From positions 115,114,133-115,178,132 of the forward strand of contig NC_061120.1 in assembly GCF_002878395.1 (NCBI RefSeq): a stretch of 64,000 nt of DNA, in the 5' to 3' direction. How positions within the stretch are numbered: position 1 is the stretch's first letter; every line of letters begins with the position of its first letter. Origin of the DNA: Capsicum annuum (lineage: Eukaryota > Streptophyta > Magnoliopsida > Solanales > Solanaceae). The translations under genes were made by a program, and so were the position numbers. This document shows positions 1 through 12,620 of the stretch, piece after piece. The notes beneath the pieces were generated by a model. It was not told the DNA's origin, did not search any database, and saw only the letters and a program-made list of their open reading frames with translations.

Positions 1-678
1 AGCAATTTTATCCATCTCTGAATGTACACCCAATGGATTATTGGATCCATATTGATGCAATGCGGCCAGATGAAGAAGACTGGCGCCTACTAAAATAAAG
101 GGGAGTAAATGATGAAGACTAAAAAAACGATTTAAGGTGGCATTGTCCACGGAGAACCCACCCCAAAGCCAAGTCACTATGGTATCTCCTACTACAGGTA
201 TGGCGCTAGCTAAGCTTGTAATTACTGTAGCTCCCCAAAAGCTCATCTGACCCCAAGGTAGTACATATCCTATAAAAGCTGTCATAATCATTAATAGGAA
301 GATTATAACTCCGAGACACCAAACAAATTCCCTAGGACTGCTATAACTAGCATGATATAGACCACGAAAAATATAAAGGTGAACCACAATGAAAAACATA
401 CTTGCCCCATTAGCATGCATATAACAGAGCAACCAGCCTCCTTCAACATCTTTCATAATGTGTTCTACGCTGTTGAAAGCTAGATCCACATGAGGTGTGT
501 AATGCATAGCTAAAAAAATGCCAGTCACTATTTGAATGACTAAACAAATACCAGCTAACGAACCGAACCCCCACCAATAACTAAGATTGCTCAGGGTTGG
601 ATAATCTATCAAATGCTGATTAAGTATGGAGGATATAAGTTGTTTAAGAAGAGAGAGTCATTGATTCCTTATAGTCAT
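1..678 (-). pseudogene. cob: cob, apocytochrome b, 5' part, degenerate
   Basis: Reads as the N-terminal ~226 residues of apocytochrome b, the di-haem membrane subunit of respiratory complex III; the gene runs off the left edge. The start is ATG at 678, giving MTIRNQ, the usual plant cob start. Codon 7, normally CGA (Arg), is TGA at 658-660, so the frame stops after six residues. Beyond it the frame is open to the window edge and shows [29 protein letters not shown] and the SLHHLLPF...LLHLAALH helix. The haem-ligand His usually found in the LHIFRG motif is Tyr here (codon 373-375, CAT to TAT), while the neighbouring VYL has become VHL. Other replacements (V to I, V to M, T to I, R to C) are mostly C-T or G-A transitions. 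It is third in the minus-strand order rpl5-rps14-cob seen in many seed-plant mitochondria. The stop and lost ligand argue for a non-functional copy. Identity is certain; function is doubtful. Confidence 0.93.
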
Positions 679-2009
679 TTATTTATTTCTCTTTTCTATC
701 GTGACAACTCTTGTTCCCCCACCCTTTAGCATTCTGGGGCCCTACTATGTATTAAAATGTGAGTACCCTTTCTTCCACCTCCGAAGGATGGAGGAGGTAT
801 ACAGTGAAAAAAACGTCAAAGGGGTCGGATCACCCTGGGTTACTGAAGACTCGTCCGACTTCTCGATGACCGAATAAGAGAGGTTTTTACCACTTTCTCT
901 TCTCTCCAGAACTCTCGGACTGATCATCTTACTGCAACAAAGCAAGCTTAGAAATGAATCTAATGGAAATTTAGGTCTCTATCCGCTTTTTAGATGAGTG
1001 AAAGAGGGCAAAAAAGGTGTGTGGGAGAATGAATTCTAAAAGGAGAGAAGATTTCATCCACCAAGCAGACAGAGTGCGACCCCTAAGCAATTGGGGGTTC
1101 TCGCTTATCTCTTGGGGGTCCATCTCATCTAAAAAATTTTCCTCTTCCATTAGCTTAGCTAAATTTGAAAAGGATGAATCAGCCTCGGGAAAAGTAAGCC
1201 CCCTTTCCTTGATTGAATTTGGCTTCGCTGCGCCCTAAATCAATCAAAAAGTTTATTGATTTGATTCATCCCATTTCATTTATTTAGGCGAGAGAGAGGC
1301 TGTGAGTCACCTGGGCTACGGATTTTTCCATTGGTTGAATCTCAAAATTAAAAAAATCAAAATCGGGTCCAGACCCATAAATAAATAGGAAGCGAGGCGA
1401 GGGTCCTTTATTAAAAGGGGGAAAAGAGGGGTGGGGCTTTATTCTGGGGGGCCGCCTTGCACAGCTTTAGAAAGAAGAGAATGACTTTATGAAATTCTCT
1501 CCAACCTTTTCTATCTATCTTTAGAAGTAGGGCGAGAGAAAGTCAATATGATATTTGCATTGGTTTTTCCAACGAAACGTTGCACTTTTCTTCTTTCTCA
1601 TTCGGAAGGCTCAGTCCCACACCCTGACTTCAATGATGGGAACAACCTCTGCACTTCAGCGCTCCACTGAACAACAGTTCTCTGCCTTACTATATTTAGA
1701 ATAGTGGCTGATCCTTCGGGAGTTACATTCGTAACTTAATGTAATGTTATGTTCACGCGGTGATATTCTATCTTTCCAAGAGTACTACCCTGTATGTAGT
1801 CTATGTCTGGGGAGCATACTTAATTGGAGATAGACTCAGGTGGTAGAGGGGTCCCCCACTTCAATTCCCGCCCCGTTAGCATCTATGATCCTAGATAAGG
1901 GATTATTCTGTTAGGTCTTTTCGATCCGGAGCCGGCTGGTAATGGACCTACTTACCTTGCTTGTAGACCTGCTTCGGAGCTAACCCTTGTTCTATTAGTT
2001 TGGTGGTTA
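679..2009. other. rps14-cob spacer, no gene seen
   Basis: This is the region between the rps14 remnant and cob. It holds short open frames on both strands (for example 745-945 minus and 1017-1238 plus), none resembling a known mitochondrial protein. Position and length are reasonable for the rps14-cob intergenic region of seed plants. No tRNA or clear promoter was identified. Confidence 0.6.
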
Positions 2010-2316
2010 CTACCAAGACAATCTCTTTATGCCCATCAAAGGACCTCGAGATGCTAATCCACGAAAAAAGATACGAGAAATTTAGAAGAACTCATATGCG
2101 GAACAAGGGTGACTCGTGTAAATACATCGATTTCTGACGCGTGCAAAGGCACTATTTCTTGGAAACTTCTACATCAACTAATATGTTTGTCCTGCATATC
2201 ACTAGGAAGATTGGGATCTTTACAAAAGGCTTTATAAAGCTTTCTTCTCAATTTATATTTAGCCTAGCCGCGAGCAATTTGCGTTTGTGATTTTGTATAT
2301 TTTGCTTCTTTGACAT
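2010..2316 (-). pseudogene. rps14: rps14, mitochondrial ribosomal protein S14, frameshifted
   Basis: Remnant of rps14, a small-subunit mitoribosomal protein of about 100 residues. The start ATG at 2316 lies one base after the rpl5 stop, the usual tight rpl5-rps14 spacing. The opening reads MSKKQNIQNHKRKLLAA, matching plant S14. A small insertion, apparently a duplication of GGCTA-type sequence near codon 18, shifts the frame. The following segments, LRRKLYKAFCKDPNLPSDM and then NSAFARVRNRCI, fall in other frames. The C-terminal match RGLASRGPLMGIK and the final TGG TAG at 2010-2015 are still readable. Total length is 307 nt, close to the family's ~303 nt but not a multiple of three, and there are in-frame stops. 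rps14 is often a pseudogene in angiosperm mitochondria because the gene has moved to the nucleus, so its decay alone would not be surprising. Confidence 0.85.
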
Positions 2317-2317
2317 C

Positions 2318-2872
2318 TTACTTAGTTTTCCCCTCATCTTTTTGCAAAAAGCCGCTCCACGGTGGTAAAGTCTCATCTTGTGTGTTGGCTGAAGTTACAA
2401 TAGTAACATTGAACCCTCGAAGATCTCGAAATGATCTTCCAGTTTGGGGGAGTTAGCAAAATTCCATTTCTATCAAGAATTGAATTGACCTTTCCTTTAT
2501 TTCGAGCGGAGAATCTAACAGAGACATTACTGTGGATATTCTGACCAAAAAATGTGACATTCCATGCCCTCGAAGAGTGCTTTGTTGTGCTAGGTCACTG
2601 ACATATCCTTTTTTGTCTTTATTTGACCCCAAGAATGGATTGGATCGAAATGACTTTCCTGTTGAAGCCCTTTGTGTCTGTATTAATTTCTGACCGCACA
2701 AAATCTCCATAGCCAATTTTCCATTTTTGATAGAAGGTGTTGTCTTTGGTACTACTATTATTTTACACGATCTAGGAACTTCCATAACGTTGGTGTGATT
2801 CGGTTTGATTAACGGATCCTGACGTGATACATCCTTATAATGAAAATAGAGTGGAAACATGAGTTGATCCAT
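2318..2872 (-). pseudogene. rpl5: rpl5, mitochondrial ribosomal protein L5, 3' end broken
   Basis: Large-subunit mitoribosomal protein L5, first gene of the rpl5-rps14-cob cluster. From ATG 2872 ([12 protein letters not shown]) or the internal ATG at 2860 (MFPLYFHY, the commonly annotated start) the frame matches plant L5 for ~139 residues, including [40 protein letters not shown] and [20 protein letters not shown]. At 2453-2455 a TAA replaces the Glu codon after EFC. Just beyond it a roughly 10-nt deletion removes the EHIR part of the EIFEHIRGFNVT segment. The C-terminal [16 protein letters not shown]...[10 protein letters not shown] can still be read up to the terminal TAA at 2318-2320. The protein would lack its last ~45 residues. 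Identity is strong from several uninterrupted motifs; the copy appears non-functional. Confidence 0.92.
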
Positions 2873-5800
2873 AATGAGTATTAGATTGAAGTTCTATTGA
2901 AGAAGACCGCCAACTCCTATCCCGAAGATACAAATCTCCGGGTCCTCTTCTCTTGTATCGAAGTGCAGTGTAGTGTGTTGAGGTTTTGCCTCACAGAAAG
3001 AGTGGGAAATTGGGATCAAAAAAGGCAGAATTTACGCAATTTCTTTTCTGACGAAAGAGATCATAGTCCTTTATGGCACTTTCAAACCATCGAAATGGAA
3101 GGCTTTGCACTTGTGGAACGTAAATTCAAGTGATACTCATCGAGTGGACCCAAATAGAGAGCTCCTTCGTTGCTTTTCTTCTCTGGAGTCAATTCGATGA
3201 ACACAAGCCGAATCATCGTTAACGATGACTGATAGCGAAGTAGTACCAATTGTCGTTTGCTCTAAAGCTAGTCAGCAGCTTTTACTCTTGATACGAGTTG
3301 AGTCGTCTCAATTGTTGAGTTCTAATAACTAGCCAAAAAGGGCACTACTACTTATGTCATTTCTTGTGGGAAGAGGCAAACAAAAGGGAAGGCATTCGAA
3401 GCGGCCTTTTCTTCTTATCTTGAGGTTGGGTGCACCAATTCTCCCACAGGCTATCTATTTGGGTCGATTGGCGTGTCTTCCCTTTTTCTATCTCTTTGGT
3501 CCCTGATTGCGGGTGCCTTATCTATCAGTTAACTAGAGTGCCTCTTGCCTTATTCTATCTCTTGATGTTTGATTCCTCAATCGTATGGGGTTAGGATGAT
3601 AGAGTCCTGGACATTGTTGGAAAAGATTCTAATCCATTGGCAAGGGAAGGAGCGTAAGGAAGATAAGGCGAAAGACAGGGGTGGGACCTCGAGTTTGGAT
3701 GTGAAAGGTAGTTCTTTCGGCCGTGGCTCAAAGATGGATTATGCGGAAAAGATGGATAGGATGAGTGAAATAGTGGACAGGTAGTGCCTGAAAAATAGAA
3801 AAAAATATTTCTGAATCCCAAGGGCGAGTTCCCCGGGAGAACCCAACAGTTGATGAAAGATTTGAAAGCACACAAGAAGGATTCATTCCCACATTGGGCT
3901 GCTGCCACGACTTACTTCAACGTGAAGAAGGGGCCGTGAGTGCAAGGCATTTTGATGTCCAGTTTTCGAAATGGAGAGAGGGGTTAGCCGGTATGGCTCT
4001 ATGTCACATTTTCTACACGTAAGTATATTAAATTAGAAAAGAAATCCAATACAAATACTGAATCAAGAAGCAGCCTACCAAGCAGCTAATGAACTCCTTC
4101 GAATCAAAGTAAAATAGGCCTTCCCCACAGGGACTCAGTCTTGCTTCCATCGCCTTAGCCTTTGCTATGCCTCGTCTTTCCTTCTTCGGGCTAGGCACCT
4201 AAGAACAGATTCAAAAGGAAAGAGCGTGGTCTTGGGTTTAGTCTAAAAATCCATTCACATCGATAGGGGGCAGGGAACCAATAAGAAGCATTTTCAGGCC
4301 TATCAAACAAACTATAGGTTTCCCTTTCCGTGCGATAGGGGATAAAATACATTTTCATCTACATCTTGATTTTTGATTCATTTCTTTCATAGATAGAAAG
4401 GTAAGTAAAAACAACCCCAACATTAATAAACCACGAGCAAGTCAAATTGGGATCCCCAATGACAAGCGAACGGGCATTTTCTGGTCCAGAACAAACAAAA
4501 GAAGGGAAAGACGGGTGGTTAAGAAAGTGTAGTCCGTTTTCACAAGAGTACGGAGCTTCAAATTAAAGAACTCTGTTTCCTGTGGGAGGGCAAAATCTAA
4601 GGAAGGCTGTTTCCAAGGGCGGCAGGCAGGATAAATAAGGTGTGTAAGGCAGGGCCAAAGAAGGTAGCATGGCTACTAGCAGCGAGACTACATGCTTCAA
4701 TTTCATAAGTAGGTGAAGGAAGAATTCCTGAGCTTCAAGCAAAGAAGGTGGGGACCTCGGGCTTTGCAAAGTCAATGGTCTCACCGGGAACTAGACAAGT
4801 ACCTAGGTGTAAATTCTCAGGCCCTAGCCCAAAATTCTTACTTCATTCATCATAGTTCCAAGCCCGTAGGAATGGCTTTCTCCTTCTCCAATTGTCGGGA
4901 AAGGTTTTCCGCTCCAGTCGTTCGAAATTGCATTTTGTAAAAAAGAAAGTAAAAAACAAGTGAGGAACCCTGGAAATAAAATGTTTGTTTCGATAACGGG
5001 AAAGTTTATCCCACTGATCTTAGTTGCGGCCCCCAATCAAACTAGAGCGTAAAGGCGCTTTTTAGTTTGCATGAGTCCCGACTTCTTTCCAACGGGCAGA
5101 TGACATCTCTTGCCTGCTGAATCAGCATGTTCTAACACATGTTGTTTGGTGTGAGCATGTATTTCATATTCGTTATAGGCCAATCAGGGCTAAATAAGGT
5201 CCAACAACGTGCGATATATGGATTTGATTCACCCCTAGTAATGAGAGGATTGGTCCTCTCATACCAGTGAATTGTGTCGCATACATTGGAGCAAGAGATT
5301 ACTGGCTCGCCGCTGTGGATGTAGGTGTTCCCATGAAACGAACTGGTACGACATTCCGCTAGGATACTGGATAGAGTTGGTCTCACCGTAGTGACGAGAG
5401 TTCCAGCTCGATGAATCACCCATTCCCTCTGTATGTCCAAGCGCCATCCACTTGTGAATACAACAACCTGCCCACCATAATCAAGTAAGAGTAACAATAT
5501 TCACTAAGTTTCCTTTCAATTATCCCTATAGTAAGGAAGACATAGTGCTTGTTGATGGCCATGATTCCAATATGGCCCTCTGACCTTTTTTCCCATGAAT
5601 AGCTCGGTTTATGTGCATCTTAATCATGGCCACTAATCGACCGGTCACACTAGTTAGCGGCATTCATTCAGTTGTCCTGTTCAAATGAATGAGACAGTTC
5701 CCACTTGAAGCATGCTTCAAGTCTAGCTTTGAGACATTTACTGCAATCAGAACCTTCATTCCTTATTGTTGCAATTCCATGCTAGCAAGTTAGTTTCATA

Positions 5801-8800
5801 TCGACTTGCGAAACAATCATATCAATATACACAAAAATCGAAATTAGAACTGGAACTTGATAACAAACCTAGACTAACCAAGATAGAGTCGTGGACAACA
5901 TGAATTCGTGACATACCGAGATTGATTCATTTCATCGATGGAAATGAGTCAAGTTACCTAATGTAACACACTATATACATCAGCAGAGATCACTACGGAT
6001 TTGAACTTTAGCACTCCCTCTTGCTTGTTATTATTAGGGATAGATAAACAGAGCAGAATGACTTCTCGCTACGAAGCATTGACATTGAAAAAAGTCCCTT
6101 AAGCATTTAAAGAAGAACAAAGACAAGGGTTATACCTATTGGAGAATCCTTACTAGTCTCATCGATTACTCAAAATTCAACTCATACACAGAAAAGGAAA
6201 GAGATTGATACTTATACTGATATCGTACTGGAAGAGCACTGGATAGAGACTATAGGGTCTCATCCCTGCTTCAACCAAGAGATAGGGAGACAGTATCATA
6301 GCATGAAATGAGCCAATGCCAAGTGCTCTCTTTGTTTGCTGCTCCTCTTCTTCCAAAGCATTGAATAAATGAAGAGAGTGACCCTAGAAGAGGAGGAAAT
6401 CTCTGATATTTTACTTATACTTTACTCACAACTTTGAGAATTTCAACTTATATCAAGGCAGGGAAAGCGGAGATGCTGGTAATTATATATGTAGTAATGA
6501 ATGCCCTACCTTTCTAGTGGAGCAATCCTATGGTTAGAAACGTGACACATCAATCCTTTGTACCAAGTAAGGTTGACTGCGGACGATAGTTATACATCCG
6601 CCAGTAGTCAAAATTGAGAAATTGTGCAGATTCAATTCAATGATTCATGTCTTCATTGGTAACTAATCACCTTTGGGTAGAAGCATGGTAACAAAAAGAA
6701 GTCAGCCTTGAGGGTCTTCTAACTGAAGATAAAGGACCGGTAATTGAATCAATAACCGTAGTTACTAGACTAGCACTTAAATTAGCTGTGACAGTATCTG
6801 TTGGTGCGTCTTATATGTTTGATCTTAATGCCATTGAACAGAGGATCTTAATGCTTGCTTGGAGAGCGCAAATCCTTACGCGGTAAATCAATAGCATTGG
6901 ATTTAGTTCTTTCCTTCTTTCTTACTTTCATGGGTTGGTTTGGCCTTTTTTCGAGCTATAGCAAAGAGCGATTTAAGTGCGTCATGTACGACCTTGGCAT
7001 TCATCTTGTTGTTGTTTAGCATATTTTGGAATATGTTGTTGACATACTTCATCATAGTTTTTTTACTACTCCACTCTTTCATTTCATTTCATCCTTACTC
7101 CATATTCGGATGCAGATTAAGGGGGAAAGGCTTTGATTGGGAAAGGGGCCTCCTCTGCCTATGGCTTGTTCATTACTCACCTGGCTGACTACGACACTAC
7201 GTTTTTCTTGTATGAGGACTCTCTACGCACTGAGACTTTCCTTGAAAAAAGCGGAGACCTTGCTTCTACTTTTATCGTAGATAGCTAATATGAGTAGGAA
7301 ATATTTTCAAGAAATGAATTGAATTTTCCAATAGTAATAAGCTAATTGATTTAGTACGTTTAGCTTGGAAGTATTAAACTTTACCCGATGACCTAAGAAA
7401 AAACCAGTCTTACCTTAGAATTTATTCTCTGATATTTATCTTTTACCTTAACCACATCAAAGAGGAATTGAACCTCTTCTAGTTTTTTGAAAACTCTAAT
7501 CCATTTGATGTCCGCCACCCTTCCCCTCCTCCTTCCTCCGTTAGTTTAGCTACAACGACCGCAGAAGCAGAAAGCAGTTCCTCTATGGCAAATTAGAAAC
7601 GTCGAAGTAGGCTGTGGCTTATACATAGAAAGATAAGGGATTAGCGGACTGACTTGACAGGACCCTCCTTTGCTCTATCTGACTCGACGTGCACTCCTTT
7701 CGGCCCTGCGAGAACATATTCAGACACACACACTACTCATATCGATACTAGAAGCCCCCAGAGCAGGCCTGGAAGACTATGAGCCCCACCTTCTGCACGC
7801 GAGCCGAATGACGTAGGTGCACAAGAGTACTTCGCGCCACAACCATCTCCTTTTTATAGGTTCTACGGACTGATGTCTGCTGCTTCATGACAGCTTTCGA
7901 AGTAAGCTAGTCAAGCAATAACAACGGGATCAGGGAATGTGAACTCAGACAGTATGGGAAGAGCCACCGTTTTCCTCTCAAGTGAGAGCAGCTGAAAGGA
8001 AGTGACGAAAGCCAACTAGAAGCTTAAGTGAATCTCTTTGGCAAGGTCAAGAATTCGTCTATTCAACGGGGCTATTAGAGAAGTAAAGGGTAGAAAAATC
8101 ATTCTTCAGTAAGTAAGGTCCATGGATTCATGTGAGTGGCTTTGTCTTTCATGAGCGTAGGTGGTAAAGAAGCACGTATGCGCAGGTGTCGGGGTGAAAG
8201 CTCAATCTAAGACATGAAAGCGGAATCACAACTGTCAAAGTAAGTAGGTCAATGCCAATGAAAAAAGACATAGTTTAGCTTAGTCTAGTCCTAAGGAAAG
8301 CAAATGACATAGAATAAGATGTCATCTCATGTCCTCTTTAAATGGGGCACAAAGGCTAAAAGAAAAAGTAAGGTGCGAAGGGCACTCCTTAAAATGCTTT
8401 CTAGTTGAAAATGGAGGTGAGGGAAGACAGAAAGAATAGAATAATTAGTAACCTCTTCCAGCATTCTTCTTGTATTAGTTAGAAATAAGACTAGAAAAAG
8501 AGAATTCTGTTTGGTTAAGATAAAGATTAATGGATAGAAAGATTCATGGGTCAAAGCAAAAGGAGCTCAGCTCAGGGGCCTGTGTGCCTTGTTTCCAAGA
8601 TCCGGTGGATAGCTTTCATATTCCCTAGGGCTTTCATTCAGATAGAGGGGCAGTCTGAATTCATCAACCAAAGATGAAAGTAAGAGAGGCAATTCTTAAG
8701 ATTTTTTGATCCTGAAAGCCCAACACTCGGCCTAGGAATTCTTGTCCGAACCATCCATCCGTAAGCCAATTAATCGAAAAGACAAGTCGGCCATCATTCG

Positions 8801-11800
8801 ACACTTTCCACCGATAAAGCATGCTATCAAAGAAAAGAGTCACCCAAGAAGGCATTTCCAACCAAAACTTCACCTGTCGCAGAACCGTAACCCATCACTT
8901 GGCCTCTCCATGAATGTGCATGCCTAGATCTTCGTCATTCTCTTCCACCGAAAGCAAGAATGGCATAATCAATCACATCTGCAACCGAAACCCAAGCTGG
9001 TAAATAAGCAAGTGATTGGTCTTTTTTAGTCTTTATTAGCTTGATCGGCAACTGGGACACAAACAAATGAGCTTTTAGAATGACTTCAATTGGCACACAC
9101 AACATTGCCCCAACTCTTCCTTAGCCTCTTAGACTGCCTTGGCTAACCTTGAGCTCTTCGCTTCGTGCCTTACTTCTGCTCTAACGAGAACTCTAAGATG
9201 AGGGAGCTAGAAGTTGGATTTGAAGCTGGACTTTCCCTATATGATATTTCTTTAAAGTCCACTTCGAAGCTTCCAGGTTTACTTGTTTTATATTATGGTT
9301 ATAAAGAATAACTCGGTCCCTTGCTTCCATTAGTCAGGCGCAAGGATCTCATCTCTTTAGCTAGAATTATTCCTTTTGCATATATATCTCGTCGATAAAA
9401 AAGAAATGATTTGACTTTCCCGTAGCTTTCTTCAAAACTCTTTCTTTTCTCTTTTTTTCTCACCTCATAGTTTTGAAATGAATGTCTTTTTTCTTCTTTC
9501 TTCGCCTTCGCACAGAAGAATGAAATGAGAAATCAATGCTCTAACGTCGGGATATCTCACGTGTCCGATAACAAGAACGTTAGCTATGGCCTTAGGGCAT
9601 CTATCTGTTCAAGCAATCTACGGGGCTTTTAGTTTCGTTTCATCTAGTCTTTATGCAAATAAAACGAGCATAAAAAAGGACTCCGTTACGTTAAGGGTAT
9701 CAAGGTTGACTGGTTGTCTATCTAGGTGACTATCGAACATGGTCTCTTTCTACTACTTGTGAAAGCATTCCTTCCAAATAAAATATTTCGAGGTCTAATC
9801 ATTGGCCAGCTCCATAACAAGGAGGTTTTGTTACCGCCAGTTGCTGGATGGTTTCATTATGATGAATGAAGAAATCCATCCATTCATTGCATTTCTCTAT
9901 CTCAGAAGTCGAGTTTATCTAGTTTGATATGGTGAAAGTGGGTTCTTGTTTCTTTTCGATTTCTTTACAAAGGGGAACAAAAAGAAAAGCCCTATACACC
10001 AAAAGTAAAAAGGGGAAACCCCTTGATCAGGTCTTGAATAAGACCGAAGGTAAGGAGACCCCCTAATGAAAAAACGGCTAAAAAAGAGAAGTAATTTCGT
10101 ATATAAAGATATGGGTTTCCGGGTTTGGATCGAAATGGAATCCCCAAAAACAACAAGAGAAAGTCCCAAAAGATGCTCATCAGAAAAACCTTGTTTTGTG
10201 AAGGAAGAAGTCCGGAGAGCGAAGGAGCAAGTCCCGGGATTTAGGGAGTTCAGCCCAGGGCAAAAATAAACCAAATAGGTCCCGATAGACTGGGAAGGTA
10301 GTTGCTACACTCCTCTTCTGTTGCTCTCATCTCTGCCTTTCATCCACATCGATACCTCTGATCTTTTTTCCCACGAGTTTGCCACTATAGCATTTAGTTC
10401 GATCGAGTTCTATCTATATCCATCAACAAATCACATAAAATGGAAAGAAGAGAACTTTTGCCGACTAACTGAGTACTAATTTCGAAGGCTGACGGTTGAT
10501 GGCTGTTATGATGCCTACATAACTACTTTCTACATAGCATATGTTCAGGATAAGGAACTTTAGCAAGTACTGCTGTGATCTTTACCCTTAGCCTAGCAGT
10601 AGGAGGATTCTCTATTGCCGCTTTCATGTAACCATGAATGGCTCTTGTTCTAAGACCGGGAATCCTATCTTCCTATATGGGGAAAATCCTTCTAACTCTT
10701 GTCAAGTCAAGAATGTTTAAACCGATGCCATAGCCTTACCACATCGCAATAGCTGCTATTGAATCTGGTGAAGTAAGGGCTAGGTTGCATCTCCTTGGGC
10801 ATTGGTAATAGTTCTTCATTCTTCTTCTCTTAGTGCCCTCTTTCAGAATCTCTGTCCTATTTGTCACTTACCTTTTCCTTATTTTCGTTGTTAGGAGTAT
10901 ACTAAAGGAGGCAAAATACCCTTTCTATAAAGAAAGGGTACCATACCAATATGGAAATCAATTGTTTGAAAGATCTAGAGCGGAAGATCGACCTATTTTT
11001 GAGAAGAAAGTATGGGGTTAGCCTCGCCCACTTTAAAGACTAGGTACCCGTAGACTAGTGTAGCCTACTCATTGTCAGAGCAAGCCTTCCCTATGCAATG
11101 GTGCTTTCTAGTTCGTATCTGTGGGGCGCCCTATCACCCTAAATCTAAGCGATGGAAGCGTCACTCTCTATGTTTCACCATCAGGCGTATTCTCGTTACC
11201 ATTGAAACTGTGGTTAGCATTTCCTTCTTTAGGAGCCGGGTGTCGCACGGAGCTTCATTCTTTATTTAATAGCGCTAAGTAGCACCTTCTCTTTTCTTAC
11301 TCGAGGATTGCTTTGATTAGACTCCTATGCATTGGGGAATACCTTTTGCCTTACTAGATCTGTTCTTGGAAAAACGGAGCATAAACCCAGCTCGGTCATT
11401 GACCCTTTTATGGACCAATATCCTACTCCCCCACGAAGAACAATCTGAGAAATGGGGATTAGTGAGAACTATCCATTCGAAGTCCAATCCAATCCTTTTC
11501 TACTTCTATGCTCGGTCTCCTCTATCTAATTTCACTTTTTGGTAAATAGAAGTAACTAACCAGGCTAGAAGAGAAAAAGCCAGAGTGATCTTAGTGAACT
11601 GTAAACCGTAGTTCAAGGAGGCTTTCTAAGTCCTATCCTAGTGGGGTCGAAAGCAAAGGATTCAGAGACTCTCTTTCTAATAGAGTCAAAAATCAAGAAA
11701 AAGTCTGCATTTCTTTTTCCTACTAGATTTCAAATTCCAGTTCTGATTTTGACCTGAACTTCAGAGGCGATGGATAAAATTAAAGTCTTGTTGACTCAAA

Positions 11801-11970
11801 ACTATGAATGCTACCTTAAGGGAGAGAAGTTTCCCAAGGGAAGAGTTAAGGTGACATGAAATTGCTTAAGAGAAAGAGAGAAGGTAATCTAGGTGGCTCA
11901 CTTCCTGCCAGATAATGATGGGTAAGCAAACCTGTTTCAGATATCCATGGAAGCAAGACTGAGTAGCTCA
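2873..11970. other. Gene-poor spacer upstream of rpl5
   Basis: About 9 kb in which I recognise no protein, rRNA or tRNA gene on either strand. Open frames are short (62-121 codons) and lack family motifs. Examples are 2897-3133 plus, 5132-5497 minus, 6940-7188 plus, 10066-10269 plus and the overlapping 9915-10274 minus. Base composition is the even, moderately AT-rich mix typical of seed-plant mitochondrial spacers. Nothing indicates an intact mobile element. Confidence 0.5.
9915..10274 (-). other. Unrecognised open frame, hydrophobic, with open antisense
   Basis: A 119-codon open frame I cannot assign. It is rich in Phe, Leu and Ser with hydrophobic stretches such as KLLLFFSRFF and GLFFLFPFV, so a chance membrane-like protein is possible. 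A second minus frame (9992-10180) and a plus-strand frame (10066-10269, Lys/Arg-rich) are open over the same DNA. Simultaneous openness in several frames suggests codon-composition chance rather than a gene. No neighbour suggests a role. Confidence 0.15.
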
Positions 11971-12202
11971 AAAGTATATACCAATTAGTGTTAATCTATA
12001 GGGAATAATTCATACACATAGAGATATTAATTTGAAGTACATATAAATTAATGCTACCAAGCAGGATGCTGAAGACTTCATGCCTGTTGGAACCTGACAG
12101 CACGCTTGTGTTAAAGTACATATAAACTATTCTGAATCTTTTTCTTAAACTATTCTTAATCTAAAGTATATACCAATTAGAGTTAATCAATAAGGAATAA
12201 TT
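11971..12202 (+). repeat. Imperfect ~40-bp direct repeat pair
   Basis: Two near-identical copies of a 40-bp block begin AAAGTATATACCAATTAG at about 11971 and 12163 and continue into TTAATC(T/A)ATA(G/A)GGAATAATT. Between them a second motif, AAGTACATATAAA, occurs near 12035 and again near 12115. The block is AT-rich and non-coding. It adjoins the 26-bp tandem array just downstream, so this stretch seems repeat-built overall. Confidence 0.75.
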
Positions 12203-12295
12203 AGTTTCAAACTATCCCTTTGATAGGGATCTAATAGCATAACATAATTATCCCAGAGGTTATTAACAAATAGGCATTGTTGTTAAACATTGATG

Positions 12296-12620
12296 CATGA
12301 AAAGACTGAATAGCTATCAAAACGACTGAATAGCTATCAAGCATGAAATGACTGAATAGCTATCAAGCATGAAACGACTGAATAGCATCAAAATCCTTAG
12401 AGCTAGAAAAAGGACTTCATAGCTATAAAAGCCTTAGAGCTATCAATCATGAAAGGACTTCTCCGCTATCAAAATGACTTCAAGGCTATAAAGCCTAAAA
12501 TAAAAAGAAATGAAAGGCTAGAAATGCTGTAAACTTAAAGATATGCCCAAAAAGTAGACTTCATAGCTAGAAAAACGACTTCAATGATATAAAGAATAAA
12601 TAACAACTTTATAGCTATCA
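12296..12620 (+). repeat. Degenerate ~26-bp tandem repeat array
   Basis: The core GACTGAATAGCTATCAA starts at 12304, 12324, 12350 and (one base shorter) 12376, with spacings of 20, 26 and 26 nt. The 26-nt unit includes GCATGAAA(T/C). Further degenerate units follow to about 12620, built from AGCTATCAA/AGCTATAAA, GGACTTCATAGCTA and CTTAGAGCTA pieces. There are no unique spacers between identical repeats, so this is not a CRISPR array. It resembles the short non-coding tandem repeats common in plant mitochondrial spacers. Confidence 0.8.

Noticed and set aside
9915..10274. 119-codon hydrophobic frame as a novel membrane protein
   Set aside because: Several frames on both strands are open over the same DNA and no conserved motif was seen; kept only as a low-confidence entry.
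12296..12620. CRISPR-like array
   Set aside because: The repeats abut or are themselves degenerate, there are no unique spacers of constant size, and there are no cas genes; the context is plant organelle DNA.
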